From RGIG4140 sp045638265 (GTDB lineage: Bacteria; Pseudomonadota; Alphaproteobacteria; CAAHEQ01; UBA3637), in NCBI GenBank assembly GCA_045638265.1, contig JAZUBA010000017.1, positions 1 through 39,552 of the forward strand: 39,552 nucleotides of DNA, in the 5' to 3' direction. Shown here piece by piece: positions 22,572 through 32,082 of the stretch. Numbering within the stretch: position 1 is the first letter of the stretch; each line of letters starts with the position of its first letter. The position numbers and the translations under genes are program-made. Below the pieces are notes generated by a model. The model was not told the origin of the DNA. It was given only the letters and a program-made list of their open reading frames with translations, and did no database searches.

Positions 22572-25500
22572 ATGTTTGGATTATTAGGTTCTCGCAGATT
22601 GTTGCCATTGCTTTTGACTCAGTTTTTCGGTGCGTTAAATGATAATTTGTTTAAAAATGCTTTGTTGACGGTTATTTTGATAAAAATGACTGAAAATTCA
22701 GATGTTTTATCAAATATTGTTGCTGGTTTGTTTATTTTGCCGTTTTTCTTGTTTTCAGCAACTGGTGGCGAAGTCGCTGATAAATTTAATCGGGCAACAA
22801 TTGCTTACAAACTTAAAATTTGCGAATTAATATTAATGTTAGCTGTTGCGGTGGCTTATTTTTTTGAGAGTATTCCGTTATTGGTGGCTATTTTGTTTTT
22901 AATGGGGACACAATCTGCCTTTTTTGGTCCGATTAAATATGCATTGTTACCACAACAATTAAAACAAGATGAATTAATTGCCGGTAATGCTTATGTTGAA
23001 GGAACAACGTATTTAGCTATTATGGGTGGATTGCTTTTGGGAACATTGTTACCGATAGGTGTTTCTGTCGGGTTTTTAATCGGCATTTCTGTTGTGGGGC
23101 TGATTTCATCAAAATTTATTTTGTCAGCACCGGCACCACGTCCGGATATTAAATTGTCAGCCAATATTTTTAAATCAACTGGTAAAACATTAGCATTGGT
23201 CAAAAAAGACCCTGTTATTTGGAAAAGTGTGTTAGGGGCTACATGGTTTTGGAGTATCGGTGCGTTTATCGTTGTACAGATTTATCCTTTGGCAGGTAAA
23301 ATTTTGCATGCATCAGAACAAGTGGTTACTGTTTTCTTGGTTTTGTTTTCCATTGGTGTTGCATTGGGTTCTTTGTGTTGCAATAAATTGTTAAGAGGAT
23401 TATTGCATGTTACCTATGTGCCGATTAGTGCTATTGGTATGACTTTGACATTTATTGTTCTTTACTTTTTAACAAACAATTATCCGAAACCGATTGAACA
23501 ACAAACTCTTGCAACGTTTTTTATGGGTGGCACGAATATAAGTATTTGTGTGTGTTTGTTTTTAGCTGCTTTCTTTGGTGGTTTATATATTGTTCCGTTG
23601 CAAGCATTTATACAAAATAAAGCTCCTGAAAAATACGTTGCCAGTGTAATTGCAGGAAACAACATTATTAATTCATTCGGTATGGCTATTATTGCTTTAT
23701 TTGCTGTTGGTTGTTTAAAAATCGGTTTGACTATTCCGCAATTGTTTTTATGTGTCGGTTTAATCGGTATTGGTGTTGCCGTTTATATTTGTGCCTTGTT
23801 GCCTGATGCATTGATTCGTTCAGTATTATACAGTTTGTTAAAAGTATTTTATCGGATTGAAACAGCAGGGTTGGACAATTATAAAAAGGCAGGAAAAAGG
23901 GTGTTGTTAGTTGCCAATCATACCTCTTTATTAGATGCGTTGTTGTTAGTTGCCTGTATTCCGGAAAAATTAACATTCGCTATTAATACGGAATGGTCAA
24001 AAAAGTGGTATATCCGTTGTTTAAGACCGTTAGTTAATTTGTATGCATTAGATCCGGCTAATCCGATGGCTATTCGTTCTTTGATTGAGGAAATTAAGAA
24101 GGATAAAAAGGTTATTATTTTCCCGGAAGGCCGCATTAGTGTTACGGGTGGATTAATGAAAATTTATGAAGGTGCCGGTATTGTTGCCGATAAAGCCGAA
24201 GCCGAAATTTTACCCATTCGTATTAACGGGGCTCAATATTCGTGTTTCTCATATTTAAAACATAAAGTAAAAACACGATTGTTTCCACAAATCCGTTTGG
24301 ATATATTGTTGCCTCAGAGAATGCTTGTTCCTGAAAATGTTTTTGGTCGTCAACGGCGTGCTTTTATTTCAACAAAATTATATGATTTGATGGTGCATAC
24401 TATTTATGAAACATCGCATAAAAATTTAAATTTATTTCAATCATTATTAGATGCCGAAAGTATTAACGGTAAAAATCACGTTATATTGGAAGATATTAAA
24501 CGGAAGCCGTTGACATATGGGCAAATGATTTCAAAATCATATATTTTGGGTTCGCTTTATAAAGCCCGATTGGGTGATGAAAAATATATCGGATTAATGA
24601 TGCCGAATATGAGTGTTACCATTTTGTCCTTTTTTGCATTAATCGGTATAGATAAAGTGCCGGCCATGTTGAACTTTACTTTGGGTGTACCTCAAATGTT
24701 GTCAACTTTGACAACGGTTGGTATTAAATCGGTTATTTCTTCTAAATTGTTTGTTCGACAGGCACGTTTGGAAAAAACGGTTGAAGCTATGAAAGAAGCA
24801 GGTATTCAATTCTTGTGGTTGGAAGAAATGCAAAAGACGGTAGGAGTGGGTGAAAAAGTAAAAGGTGTTTTACGTGCCTTGTGGCGTCCGAAACCGAAAG
24901 CCAAAGGAGATGATACGGCAGTTGTTTTATTTACATCCGGTTCAGAAGGTATGCCGAAAGCTGTTTTGTTAACGCATAAAAATTTACAGACAAATCGTTA
25001 TCAGATTTCATCAGTTGTTGCCTTTAATTCATCTGATGTCTTTTTCAATGCTTTGCCCATGTTCCATTCTTTTGGTTTATCAGTTGGGTGTATTATGACA
25101 TTGTTGTCAGGTGTTAAAACTTTTGTTTATCCATCTCCGTTACATTATCGTATTATTCCGGAATTGGTTTATGATATTAATGCAACCATTATTTGTGGAA
25201 CGGATACGTTCTTATCCGGTTATGGTAGATTAGCTCATCCGTATGACTTTTTTGCAGTCAAATATGCAATTGTCGGCGGAGAAAAATTAAAGACAAAAAC
25301 CGCTGATTTGTGGAGTAAAAAATTTGGTGTTCGTATTTTGGAAGGATATGGTGCAACGGAAACAAGTCCGGTTTTGTCATTAAATACGCCGATGTATTTA
25401 AAAGAAGGATCTGTCGGACGATTATTGCCGGGAATTAGCTCAGAAATCAGACCGGTTCAAGGGATAGATGAAGGCGGTGAGTTATGGGTTAAGGGCGATA

Positions 25501-25937
25501 ATAATATGCAAGGCTATATGAAAGCTGATGCTCCCGGTATTATTCAACCGTTGGAAGATAATTGGTATAATACAGGTGATATTGTTGTACAGGATGAAAA
25601 CGGATTTATTTCCATCAGAGGCCGGGCAAAACGTTTTGCTAAAATTGCCGGTGAGATGGTTTCGTTGTCTTCTGTTGAATCGTTGTTATCTCAAATGCGT
25701 CCGAATTATATACAAGGTGTTTTAGCTGTTGCTGATGAGAAAAAAGGTGAACAGTTGGTTTGTATGACAAATGATGCTGATTTAACCGTAGCAGATATTC
25801 AGGCTTACTTCAAAGAAAATCAATACAGCGAATTGTGGGTTCCCCGTAAGGTTGTATATATGAAAGATTTGCCGTTGTTAGGTACGGGTAAGTTTGATTA
25901 TCAAAAAGCAAAAACACTTTTAAATGAAATGAAGTAA
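22572..25937 (+). CDS. aas: Fused lysophospholipid transporter / acyltransferase / acyl-ACP synthetase
   Basis: Three modules are joined in 1121 residues. Residues 1 to about 410 are an LplT-like MFS transporter ('LLTQFFGALNDNLFKNALL', many membrane helices). Residues about 430-620 are a PlsC acyltransferase with H450-x4-D455 (NHTSLLD) and FPEGR (517-521). From about 640 to the end is an AMP-forming acyl synthetase with 'FTSGSEGMPK' (787-796), 'GYGATETSP', 'NTGDI' and a C-terminal lysine in 'GKFDYQK'. In E. coli LplT flips lysophospholipid inwards and Aas reacylates it. The fusion does both on the inner membrane. The gene leads a four-gene operon; the next acyltransferase starts 5 bases after its stop. 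Such fusions are known in other proteobacteria. Confidence 0.93.
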   Translation: MFGLLGSRRLLPLLLTQFFGALNDNLFKNALLTVILIKMTENSDVLSNIVAGLFILPFFLFSATGGEVADKFNRATIAYKLKICELILMLAVAVAYFFESIPLLVAILFLMGTQSAFFGPIKYALLPQQLKQDELIAGNAYVEGTTYLAIMGGLLLGTLLPIGVSVGFLIGISVVGLISSKFILSAPAPRPDIKLSANIFKSTGKTLALVKKDPVIWKSVLGATWFWSIGAFIVVQIYPLAGKILHASEQVVTVFLVLFSIGVALGSLCCNKLLRGLLHVTYVPISAIGMTLTFIVLYFLTNNYPKPIEQQTLATFFMGGTNISICVCLFLAAFFGGLYIVPLQAFIQNKAPEKYVASVIAGNNIINSFGMAIIALFAVGCLKIGLTIPQLFLCVGLIGIGVAVYICALLPDALIRSVLYSLLKVFYRIETAGLDNYKKAGKRVLLVANHTSLLDALLLVACIPEKLTFAINTEWSKKWYIRCLRPLVNLYALDPANPMAIRSLIEEIKKDKKVIIFPEGRISVTGGLMKIYEGAGIVADKAEAEILPIRINGAQYSCFSYLKHKVKTRLFPQIRLDILLPQRMLVPENVFGRQRRAFISTKLYDLMVHTIYETSHKNLNLFQSLLDAESINGKNHVILEDIKRKPLTYGQMISKSYILGSLYKARLGDEKYIGLMMPNMSVTILSFFALIGIDKVPAMLNFTLGVPQMLSTLTTVGIKSVISSKLFVRQARLEKTVEAMKEAGIQFLWLEEMQKTVGVGEKVKGVLRALWRPKPKAKGDDTAVVLFTSGSEGMPKAVLLTHKNLQTNRYQISSVVAFNSSDVFFNALPMFHSFGLSVGCIMTLLSGVKTFVYPSPLHYRIIPELVYDINATIICGTDTFLSGYGRLAHPYDFFAVKYAIVGGEKLKTKTADLWSKKFGVRILEGYGATETSPVLSLNTPMYLKEGSVGRLLPGISSEIRPVQGIDEGGELWVKGDNNMQGYMKADAPGIIQPLEDNWYNTGDIVVQDENGFISIRGRAKRFAKIAGEMVSLSSVESLLSQMRPNYIQGVLAVADEKKGEQLVCMTNDADLTVADIQAYFKENQYSELWVPRKVVYMKDLPLLGTGKFDYQKAKTLLNEMK

Positions 25938-25942
25938 AAACC

Positions 25943-27085
25943 ATGTTAAAACAAATTCAACGTCTTTTGTGTTTATTATATGTGAGAACATACTTTCGGC
26001 ATATAACATTAATAAATGATTCAAAAGAACATGTTGGTAATTTGTTGATTATGTCTCACAGAAACGGAGCAATAGACGGTTTTGTATATCATTCTGTTTT
26101 TCCGAATACTCGTTTTTTATTAGCAAGACAGTTACAAAAAAATGCTTTTTTACGTTTTTTGTTTCCTGGTATTGCTGTTTTTAGGGAGAAGGATAGACAA
26201 GATTCCAAAACTCAAAATTCGGATGCTGTTCGTTCTTGTATTCGTGTTTTAAAGATGTCGGATATGTCTTTGGGTATTTTCCCCGAAGGGAGTAGTTCTT
26301 TGGGAATAAAACATTTGCCGTTTCAAAAAGGATTTTCAAAAATTGTTGCGTTGGCTCTTGCACAAGGAACACCTGTTACGGTTACGCCTTGTTCTGTTTT
26401 TTATGATGATCCGACACATTTGGGTGGGCAAATCTATCTTGTACAAGGTAAAAATATTTCTTTTTCAGAAAAAGAAACGGCAGAAAATATTTACGAAACG
26501 GTTACAAAAGCATTAGAAAATATTTTAATGACATATGAAAGTGAACAAACGAAAATATTGGTTCATCAATCAGCCGTTATAGCAGATTTAACACAAAAAG
26601 TTTTGTATCCGAATGCTTTACGAAGATTACACGATAAAACGGATTTGTTAGAAAAAACGAACCAATGGCATCAAAATATTAAAGGTGTGTTATATAAAAA
26701 CACATACGTTTATCCAACGCATATCGGTTTAAGTTTGTGGACGTTTTTAATTACGTTACCGATTGTTTTGCCGACACTTATTATCAATGCATTGCCGTTA
26801 TTTGTCGGATGGTGTGGTGGACGATTTGGTGCTGATGATACAAACACAATTTCTTTGTGGCGTTTTTTGACGGGATATCCGACCGCCGTTTTGTTTTATT
26901 TGATATTTATTTGTTGTTCACCGCTATGGGGAATTGTTTCTTTGATGTTTAGTATATGGGGGTTCCATTTATACGGGGCATTTAAAAAACACACCTGTTG
27001 TTTAGTTAATTTATTATTTAATCCGAAAGGATTAAAAGAGTATAGGAAACTGCAAAATGAAATTATGTCTGAATTGGCTGAATAA
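25943..27085 (+). CDS. PlsC-like membrane acyltransferase with unusual motif I
   Basis: A probable lysophospholipid or glycerol-phosphate acyltransferase of the inner membrane. The second motif 'GIFPEGSSS' and the following 'LPFQKGFSKIVALALA' are typical of PlsC enzymes. Motif I reads S-H39-R-N-G-A-I-D45: five residues lie between His and Asp, where the family has four. Residues about 245-345 hold several hydrophobic membrane segments that ordinary PlsC lacks. Length is 380 residues, against about 240 for PlsC alone. It is the second gene of the operon, and the next gene starts inside its last 29 bases. Substrate is unknown; sterol- or ornithine-type O-acylation cannot be excluded. Confidence 0.82.
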   Translation: MLKQIQRLLCLLYVRTYFRHITLINDSKEHVGNLLIMSHRNGAIDGFVYHSVFPNTRFLLARQLQKNAFLRFLFPGIAVFREKDRQDSKTQNSDAVRSCIRVLKMSDMSLGIFPEGSSSLGIKHLPFQKGFSKIVALALAQGTPVTVTPCSVFYDDPTHLGGQIYLVQGKNISFSEKETAENIYETVTKALENILMTYESEQTKILVHQSAVIADLTQKVLYPNALRRLHDKTDLLEKTNQWHQNIKGVLYKNTYVYPTHIGLSLWTFLITLPIVLPTLIINALPLFVGWCGGRFGADDTNTISLWRFLTGYPTAVLFYLIFICCSPLWGIVSLMFSIWGFHLYGAFKKHTCCLVNLLFNPKGLKEYRKLQNEIMSELAE

Positions 27086-27902
27086 AGCACTTATTCATGA
27101 AAAATGCTGGTTGATGTATTTGATTGTTATGACTGGTTTGTTGTTGTGGTATGCGCCCTTGACAATCTGGACTCTTTTTTCATTTGGATGCATAGGATTG
27201 GTTATTACGCTTGTTTCGTGTAAAAGTGATTATATGCGTTTGGGTGTTTATTTTATTTTGATGAACATTGTTTTTAATGCGTTAAAATATATTTCTCCCC
27301 GTATCAATCCGAATGGTTTAAAGGATGAATTATTATATAAAGCTGATATTTTCTTAACTGGACATAATTGGTCAGTTGTATTGGAAAAATTCTCAACGCC
27401 GTTTTGGACAGAGATATTAAGTTTTGCCTATATGATTTTTATGTTGCAGTTGTTTTTAAGAACGATGATGTATTTGTTCTGGGATAAATCAGAAGTTCGT
27501 CAGCGTTATTTTGGCGGATTAATGACATTATATGCCTTTGGATATTTAGGATATATTTTTATGCCGGCTGTTGGTCCGTACATTTATTTAGCTGATGTGT
27601 TTAAAGATCCTTTAAATGCCGGTGTCATGAGGGACTTGTTAAATTGGAGTTATCCGAAAGGGACAAATTATAGCGATGTGTTCCCGTCATTACATTGCGG
27701 TGTGTCGTTATTTATTTTATTAGCAGATTATGCTTACCACAGGCGGATTTTTTATGTCAGTTTGATTCCTTGTGTGTTGTTGTGGTTTTCAACTGTTTAT
27801 TTAAGATATCATTATTTGGTTGATTGTATTGCCGGATTTGGTTTGGCAATTATATGCTTTATTGTTATGAAAAAGATGAAAGTTAAAAAGGAGGTAGAAT
27901 AG
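27057..27902 (+). CDS. PAP2-family membrane enzyme (phosphatase or head-group transferase)
   Basis: An integral membrane protein of 281 residues with about six hydrophobic helices and the PAP2 catalytic pattern: 'FPSLHCGVSL' and 'YLRYHYLVDCIAGFG', which provide the two His and the Asp. The region 'MPAVGPYIY' before them is also usual in the PAP2_3 (Aur1/inositolphosphotransferase-like) branch. That branch dephosphorylates lipid phosphates or transfers a phospho-head group. The start overlaps the preceding acyltransferase by 29 bases and has AGGA about 9 bases upstream. The following gene starts one base after its stop. In this operon it could convert phosphatidic acid to diacylglycerol or attach a polar head group (inference). 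Confidence 0.85.
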   Translation: MKLCLNWLNKALIHEKCWLMYLIVMTGLLLWYAPLTIWTLFSFGCIGLVITLVSCKSDYMRLGVYFILMNIVFNALKYISPRINPNGLKDELLYKADIFLTGHNWSVVLEKFSTPFWTEILSFAYMIFMLQLFLRTMMYLFWDKSEVRQRYFGGLMTLYAFGYLGYIFMPAVGPYIYLADVFKDPLNAGVMRDLLNWSYPKGTNYSDVFPSLHCGVSLFILLADYAYHRRIFYVSLIPCVLLWFSTVYLRYHYLVDCIAGFGLAIICFIVMKKMKVKKEVE

Positions 27903-27903
27903 A

Positions 27904-30423
27904 ATGAGTACGGTGTTATTTTTTGATGAGCCAGTAGCGAAAAAGTTAGTTTTAAGCGGAGGTAAAGGAGCCAATTTATCTAAGATGACACAGGCAGGTT
28001 TCCCTGTTCCGTTCGGATTTGTCGTAACGGCTGATGCTTATCGGTTATTTATTCAGCAAGCCGATTTTTTGCCGGCATTATTAAACGAATTGGATTATCA
28101 ACATCCTGAAAATTTAGTAGGACAGGCTCAACAAATTCGTGAAAAATTATCAACGGTTTCATTACCGATTGAAATATCAAATGCCGTTCGTGAAAAATTG
28201 GATGCATTTCCGTCAGATACTTATTTTTCCGTTCGTTCTTCATCAACAATGGAAGATTTATCAGGAGCAGCCTTTGCCGGACAGCATGATACGTTTTTAA
28301 ATTGTTTGGGTTTTGAGGAAATTTTAAATAAAATTCGGGATTGTTTTATTTCTTTATGGCACGACAGAGCTATTTTGTATCGTCAAAAACAAGGTTTTTG
28401 CCAAGATGAAGTAACAATGGCTGTTGTTGTTCAAAAAATGGTTCATGCTGATAAAGCAGGGGTCGGTTTTTCAATTAACCCGATTACAAGTAATGTACAC
28501 GAAATTGTCGTTAATGCTAATTATGGATTAGGGGAATCTGTTGTCAGTGGAGAAAGTGAAGTTGATCAGTTTGTTGTTTCTAAAACAGATTTTCAAATTC
28601 TTAATTCTTCCATAGCACATAAGCAAATGTGTATTATGCCGACAACACAAGGAACAATTGAAAAAGAAATTGCTTCTGAATTGGCAGATGTTAGTTGTTT
28701 AAGTGAGGATGAAGTCAAGCAAATTGCACAATTAAATAAATTAGTGGAATCACATTATTCATTCCCGCAAGATATCGAATGGGCAATTGAGGCAGGAGAG
28801 TTATATTTATTACAAGCTCGTCCGATTACAACGATAGCCCCACACTGGACTCGTGATGAATCGGCTGAACGGTATCCGAATGTTTTAACACCGTTTACGT
28901 GGGATTATGTTGATAAGGCTTTTCACATTTCATTAAAGCATTCTTTTGAATTAATGGGTTTGCCGCCTTTTGATGGTAAATGGTTTAGTATGTTTGATAA
29001 TTATATTTATGGCAACCAAAATGCTGTTTGGTTGTATATGGGACAATCTCCCGTTAAAATAAAGTCGGTTGATGATTTAATCAAGCAATTACCTGAATTG
29101 GAAAAAAGATTTTCTTATGCGAAAGAGTTACCATCTCGTTGGAACCGTGATTTAGATACGTATTTACAACAAATCGGGGCTTTAATGTTTGAAGATATTT
29201 CCCGTTATGATATGAAACAAGTCTGGGGTTATATTCAAAAAGTTGTTGAAGTCGGAACGGAATACTTTAAGCCGAATATTGCCATATCCATTACACAGGC
29301 CATGTTATACAAAGTGTTTAAGGGCTTATTAAAAATGATAACGCAAGATGATGATAAAGCGAATGCGTTATTTGATGCTTTAACGTCAACAACAGAAACA
29401 AAAACGGCACTTGTCAATAATGAATTGTATGCGTTGGCTCAAATGATTATTCATGATGCGGCTTTGCGAGCAGATATAGAACAAAGAACATCATCAGAAT
29501 TTTTATCTGCTGGCTTAATAACAAAATATCCTTTATTTAATAAGGAATTTTCATTATTTTTAAGCAGACACGGACATCGTGAAACAGATTTTGATGCTTA
29601 TGTACCGACTTGGGTTGAAAATCCGTCTGTTGTGTTAGATAATATTCGTTTGATTGTGAATAATCCGTATGCCAAATCACCAACGGAAAAAGAAAAATCA
29701 GTTAAAGCAGAAAAATATAAAGCTTTACAAGAATTAATGTCAATTATTCCGGAACAGATGAAAGTGCTTGTAACGGAATTATTGGAATTGGTACAAACTT
29801 ATACGGTTTTGGATGATGTGGAGCATTATCAGACAACCAGAATTACGTTACCGATTAGAAAAGGAGCCAAAGCTCTTGGGCTGTTGTTACAGGAAAAAGG
29901 AATTATTTCCGAACCGTCAGATGTATTTTTTGCACATATTGAAACGTTATGTTCTTGCATTGAGGACGGACAGGATTTAGAAGTGTTAAAAGCAGAAATA
30001 GAACGGGAAAAAGCCAATTTTTATCAAAATGCCGATCGGACGCCTGTGTGGGATTTAAGTCAACCTCAAACAGATACATTGGAAAATGTAAATGAAGATT
30101 CTGTTTTAATGGGATTGGCCGGTAGTGCAGGAGTTGCTGAAGGTCCTGTTTACATTATCCATTCAACGGCAGATTTTGCGAGTTTCCCAAAAGATGCCGT
30201 ATTGGTTGCGAGAACGACTAATCCGGCATGGACGCCGTTGTTTTATAATGCCAAGGCTTTGATAACTGAAAGTGGTGGTCCGTTATCGCATGGAGCTGTT
30301 ACAGCCCGAGAAATGAAATTGCCTGCGGTTATGTCTGTTCGTAATGTTTTAAAATTATTGAAAAACGGACAAAATGTTCGGGTGGATGGAAACAGTGGAA
30401 AAGTTTATTTAATTCAAGACTAA
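27904..30423 (+). CDS. ATP-grasp / swivelling-His phosphotransferase (rifampin-phosphotransferase or PEP-synthase-like)
   Basis: The 839-residue protein has an N-terminal PPDK-type ATP-grasp domain ('LSGGKGANLSKMTQAGFPVP', 'SVRSSSTMEDLSGAAFAGQHDT', 'DIEWAIE...LLQARPITT') up to about 305. A central unassigned domain (about 310-740) follows, and then a C-terminal swivelling domain with the phospho-carrier H796 in 'GGPLSHGAVTAREMKLPAV'. It lacks the PEP/pyruvate TIM barrel of true PEP synthase or PPDK. Its order and length match rifampin phosphotransferase (about 865 residues), which transfers a phosphate from ATP through this His to a small molecule held by the central domain. Start one base after the PAP2 stop, with AGGAGG upstream. 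The acceptor is unknown; in this operon a lipid head group is possible. Confidence 0.82.
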   Translation: MSTVLFFDEPVAKKLVLSGGKGANLSKMTQAGFPVPFGFVVTADAYRLFIQQADFLPALLNELDYQHPENLVGQAQQIREKLSTVSLPIEISNAVREKLDAFPSDTYFSVRSSSTMEDLSGAAFAGQHDTFLNCLGFEEILNKIRDCFISLWHDRAILYRQKQGFCQDEVTMAVVVQKMVHADKAGVGFSINPITSNVHEIVVNANYGLGESVVSGESEVDQFVVSKTDFQILNSSIAHKQMCIMPTTQGTIEKEIASELADVSCLSEDEVKQIAQLNKLVESHYSFPQDIEWAIEAGELYLLQARPITTIAPHWTRDESAERYPNVLTPFTWDYVDKAFHISLKHSFELMGLPPFDGKWFSMFDNYIYGNQNAVWLYMGQSPVKIKSVDDLIKQLPELEKRFSYAKELPSRWNRDLDTYLQQIGALMFEDISRYDMKQVWGYIQKVVEVGTEYFKPNIAISITQAMLYKVFKGLLKMITQDDDKANALFDALTSTTETKTALVNNELYALAQMIIHDAALRADIEQRTSSEFLSAGLITKYPLFNKEFSLFLSRHGHRETDFDAYVPTWVENPSVVLDNIRLIVNNPYAKSPTEKEKSVKAEKYKALQELMSIIPEQMKVLVTELLELVQTYTVLDDVEHYQTTRITLPIRKGAKALGLLLQEKGIISEPSDVFFAHIETLCSCIEDGQDLEVLKAEIEREKANFYQNADRTPVWDLSQPQTDTLENVNEDSVLMGLAGSAGVAEGPVYIIHSTADFASFPKDAVLVARTTNPAWTPLFYNAKALITESGGPLSHGAVTAREMKLPAVMSVRNVLKLLKNGQNVRVDGNSGKVYLIQD

Positions 30424-30439
30424 ATGGTATTAAATTTTC

Positions 30440-30468
30440 TTGTGTGTTTATCTTTTTTATGATATGAT
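30440..30468 (+). promoter_or_regulatory. Promoter of S41-like gene
   Basis: TTGTGT and TATGAT are 17 bases apart in the 62-base gap after the phospholipid operon, 17 bases before the next start. No terminator hairpin is visible in the gap, so read-through is possible. Confidence 0.5.
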
Positions 30469-30485
30469 GTGAAAAGGATAATATA

Positions 30486-31562
30486 ATGCAGGCAGAATTA
30501 ATTAAATGGGCGGAATTGATTACACAGTTGTTACCGGAATGGAATCATTCACGGGTAGATGCTGATTCGGAAAAACAATCGTTTTTAAAATCGGTTAGAG
30601 AGATAGCCGTTTCAGAGCCTGATAAAACAGAGCAGATTGCTAAATTGCAACAATTGATTTTAGAAACAGTCCCTGATTTGCACATACAAATTATCAATAA
30701 GAAACAATCAGCCGGAAGTAAACCCTTTACAGAAAAATCTAATCTTGTTTGGCAACATAAAAAGTTAAAACAAGTCTTGTTATTTACGATGGATAACCGT
30801 AAAGAACCTTGGATGATTGCAACGGAAAGGGTAAATGGTGCGTCGTACGGTGTTGTTGCTATTCCTTCGTTTGGTGGTAAAGTTAATGACGAACATCGTT
30901 CTGTATTTGTAGATTGCTTGATGAAAGAAAAAAATGATAAAAAGTGGTCCGCCATTATTTTTGATTTTAGAGATAATCAAGGTGGTGATTCAACCATTAT
31001 TAAAGAAATTGCCGAACGGTTGAGCGGAGAAACGGTACGATATGCTGATTATACCGAAGTTATTTCTTATCGGGATAAACAATTGTCAGATACACATCGG
31101 AAGATTTTAGACAATAAAGAACATACATTGAATATGCCGGATTTTACTTGTCAATCCTGTGCAATAGATAGATTTTCGGGACAGATATATGTTTTGCAAA
31201 ATCAGAAGAATGCTTCTGCAACGGAAGGTGCAATTTATATGTTATCGCAATTGCCGAATTGTACAACAATCGGTATTCCGACAAAAGGAGCTTTTCAAGG
31301 AGGGTCAACAGTTGTATTGCCTTTAAATGAAATTTATGATTTGGTTATCGGTACGGAATATCGGGAACGTTTTTATCAAAATGGAGCGGATAAAGGTAAG
31401 GCTATTTTAGAGAAAAAAGGTATGAATCCGAATGTGTATTCTACAGATGCTTATTTTTCAGCTGTTAAAATGATTGCTCAAAATGGTGTTTTTAATCAAG
31501 AAAAACAAAAGATGACAGTTAAACAATTTGTAAATTTTAACAGAAAGGGTGCTTATGAATAA
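30486..31562 (+). CDS. S41 peptidase-like protein without signal peptide or PDZ domain
   Basis: Family S41 (tail-specific proteases) is indicated by 'YGVVAIPSFGG' (121-131), 'IIFDFRDNQGGDS' (157-169) and the catalytic region 'KNASATEGAIYML' with S244 in the place of the nucleophile. K267 in 'IPTKGAF', 23 residues later, could be the general base (two residues closer than in the D1 protease). Residues 1-95 are a helical domain of no known family. The protein has no signal peptide, whereas most S41 enzymes are exported, and no PDZ domain is seen. Length is 358 residues. The GNAT gene overlaps its end and a secreted protein follows, so the three may form one unit. Activity is inferred from residues, not known. 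Confidence 0.75.
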   Translation: MQAELIKWAELITQLLPEWNHSRVDADSEKQSFLKSVREIAVSEPDKTEQIAKLQQLILETVPDLHIQIINKKQSAGSKPFTEKSNLVWQHKKLKQVLLFTMDNRKEPWMIATERVNGASYGVVAIPSFGGKVNDEHRSVFVDCLMKEKNDKKWSAIIFDFRDNQGGDSTIIKEIAERLSGETVRYADYTEVISYRDKQLSDTHRKILDNKEHTLNMPDFTCQSCAIDRFSGQIYVLQNQKNASATEGAIYMLSQLPNCTTIGIPTKGAFQGGSTVVLPLNEIYDLVIGTEYRERFYQNGADKGKAILEKKGMNPNVYSTDAYFSAVKMIAQNGVFNQEKQKMTVKQFVNFNRKGAYE

Positions 31563-32079
31563 GATGAAAAATATTGTTATTCGAAAAGCAACATTAAATG
31601 ATGTTGAAGAAATCGTCAATATTCACATAACAACGTGGAAAGAGTCGTATAAAGATTATGTAAAACCGGAAATATTAAATTCGCCACATTTTTCTTTTTC
31701 ACAGGAACGTGTTGAAAAAATGAAAGAGCCTGTTCAAAAAGGGTTGGTTTATGTGGTTGAAGATAATCAAAAAATAATGGGTTTTTTGAGTTTGTTGGAA
31801 GAACCGAAAAATGAAACGGAAATAAAAGTGTTTTATGTGTTGCCAAACAACCAGAGAAAAGGGTTTGGTTCACAACTTTTTCGCTATGTTTTGAAAGAAT
31901 TGGAAAAGCAAAATTGTGAAGTTATTTCGTTGTGGACGATGAAAGATTATCCGGTATCAAATTCTTTTTATCAAAAACATGGCGGGCAATTAACCGGTGA
32001 AGAAATGCGTTTGAAAATTGAGGTTGATACGGTTAAGTATGTATTCCATTTAAATGAAAAACAAAATGAAAGGGATTGA
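31555..32079 (+). CDS. GNAT-family N-acetyltransferase
   Basis: A single acetyl-CoA-dependent acetyltransferase domain of 174 residues. 'IRKATLNDVEEIVNIHITTW' opens the fold, and the acetyl-CoA loop is 'VLPNNQRKGFGSQLF' (R/Q-x2-G-x-G/A), followed by the helix 'VLKELEKQN' and 'NSFYQKHGGQ'. AAAGGG (31544-31549) is 5 bases from the ATG at 31555, which I prefer to the GTG at 31549. The start lies inside the end of the S41-like gene, so the two are translationally coupled. The substrate is not identifiable; related single-domain GNATs act on small amines, peptides or protein N-termini. Confidence 0.87.
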   Translation: MNKMKNIVIRKATLNDVEEIVNIHITTWKESYKDYVKPEILNSPHFSFSQERVEKMKEPVQKGLVYVVEDNQKIMGFLSLLEEPKNETEIKVFYVLPNNQRKGFGSQLFRYVLKELEKQNCEVISLWTMKDYPVSNSFYQKHGGQLTGEEMRLKIEVDTVKYVFHLNEKQNERD

Positions 32080-32082
32080 TAA

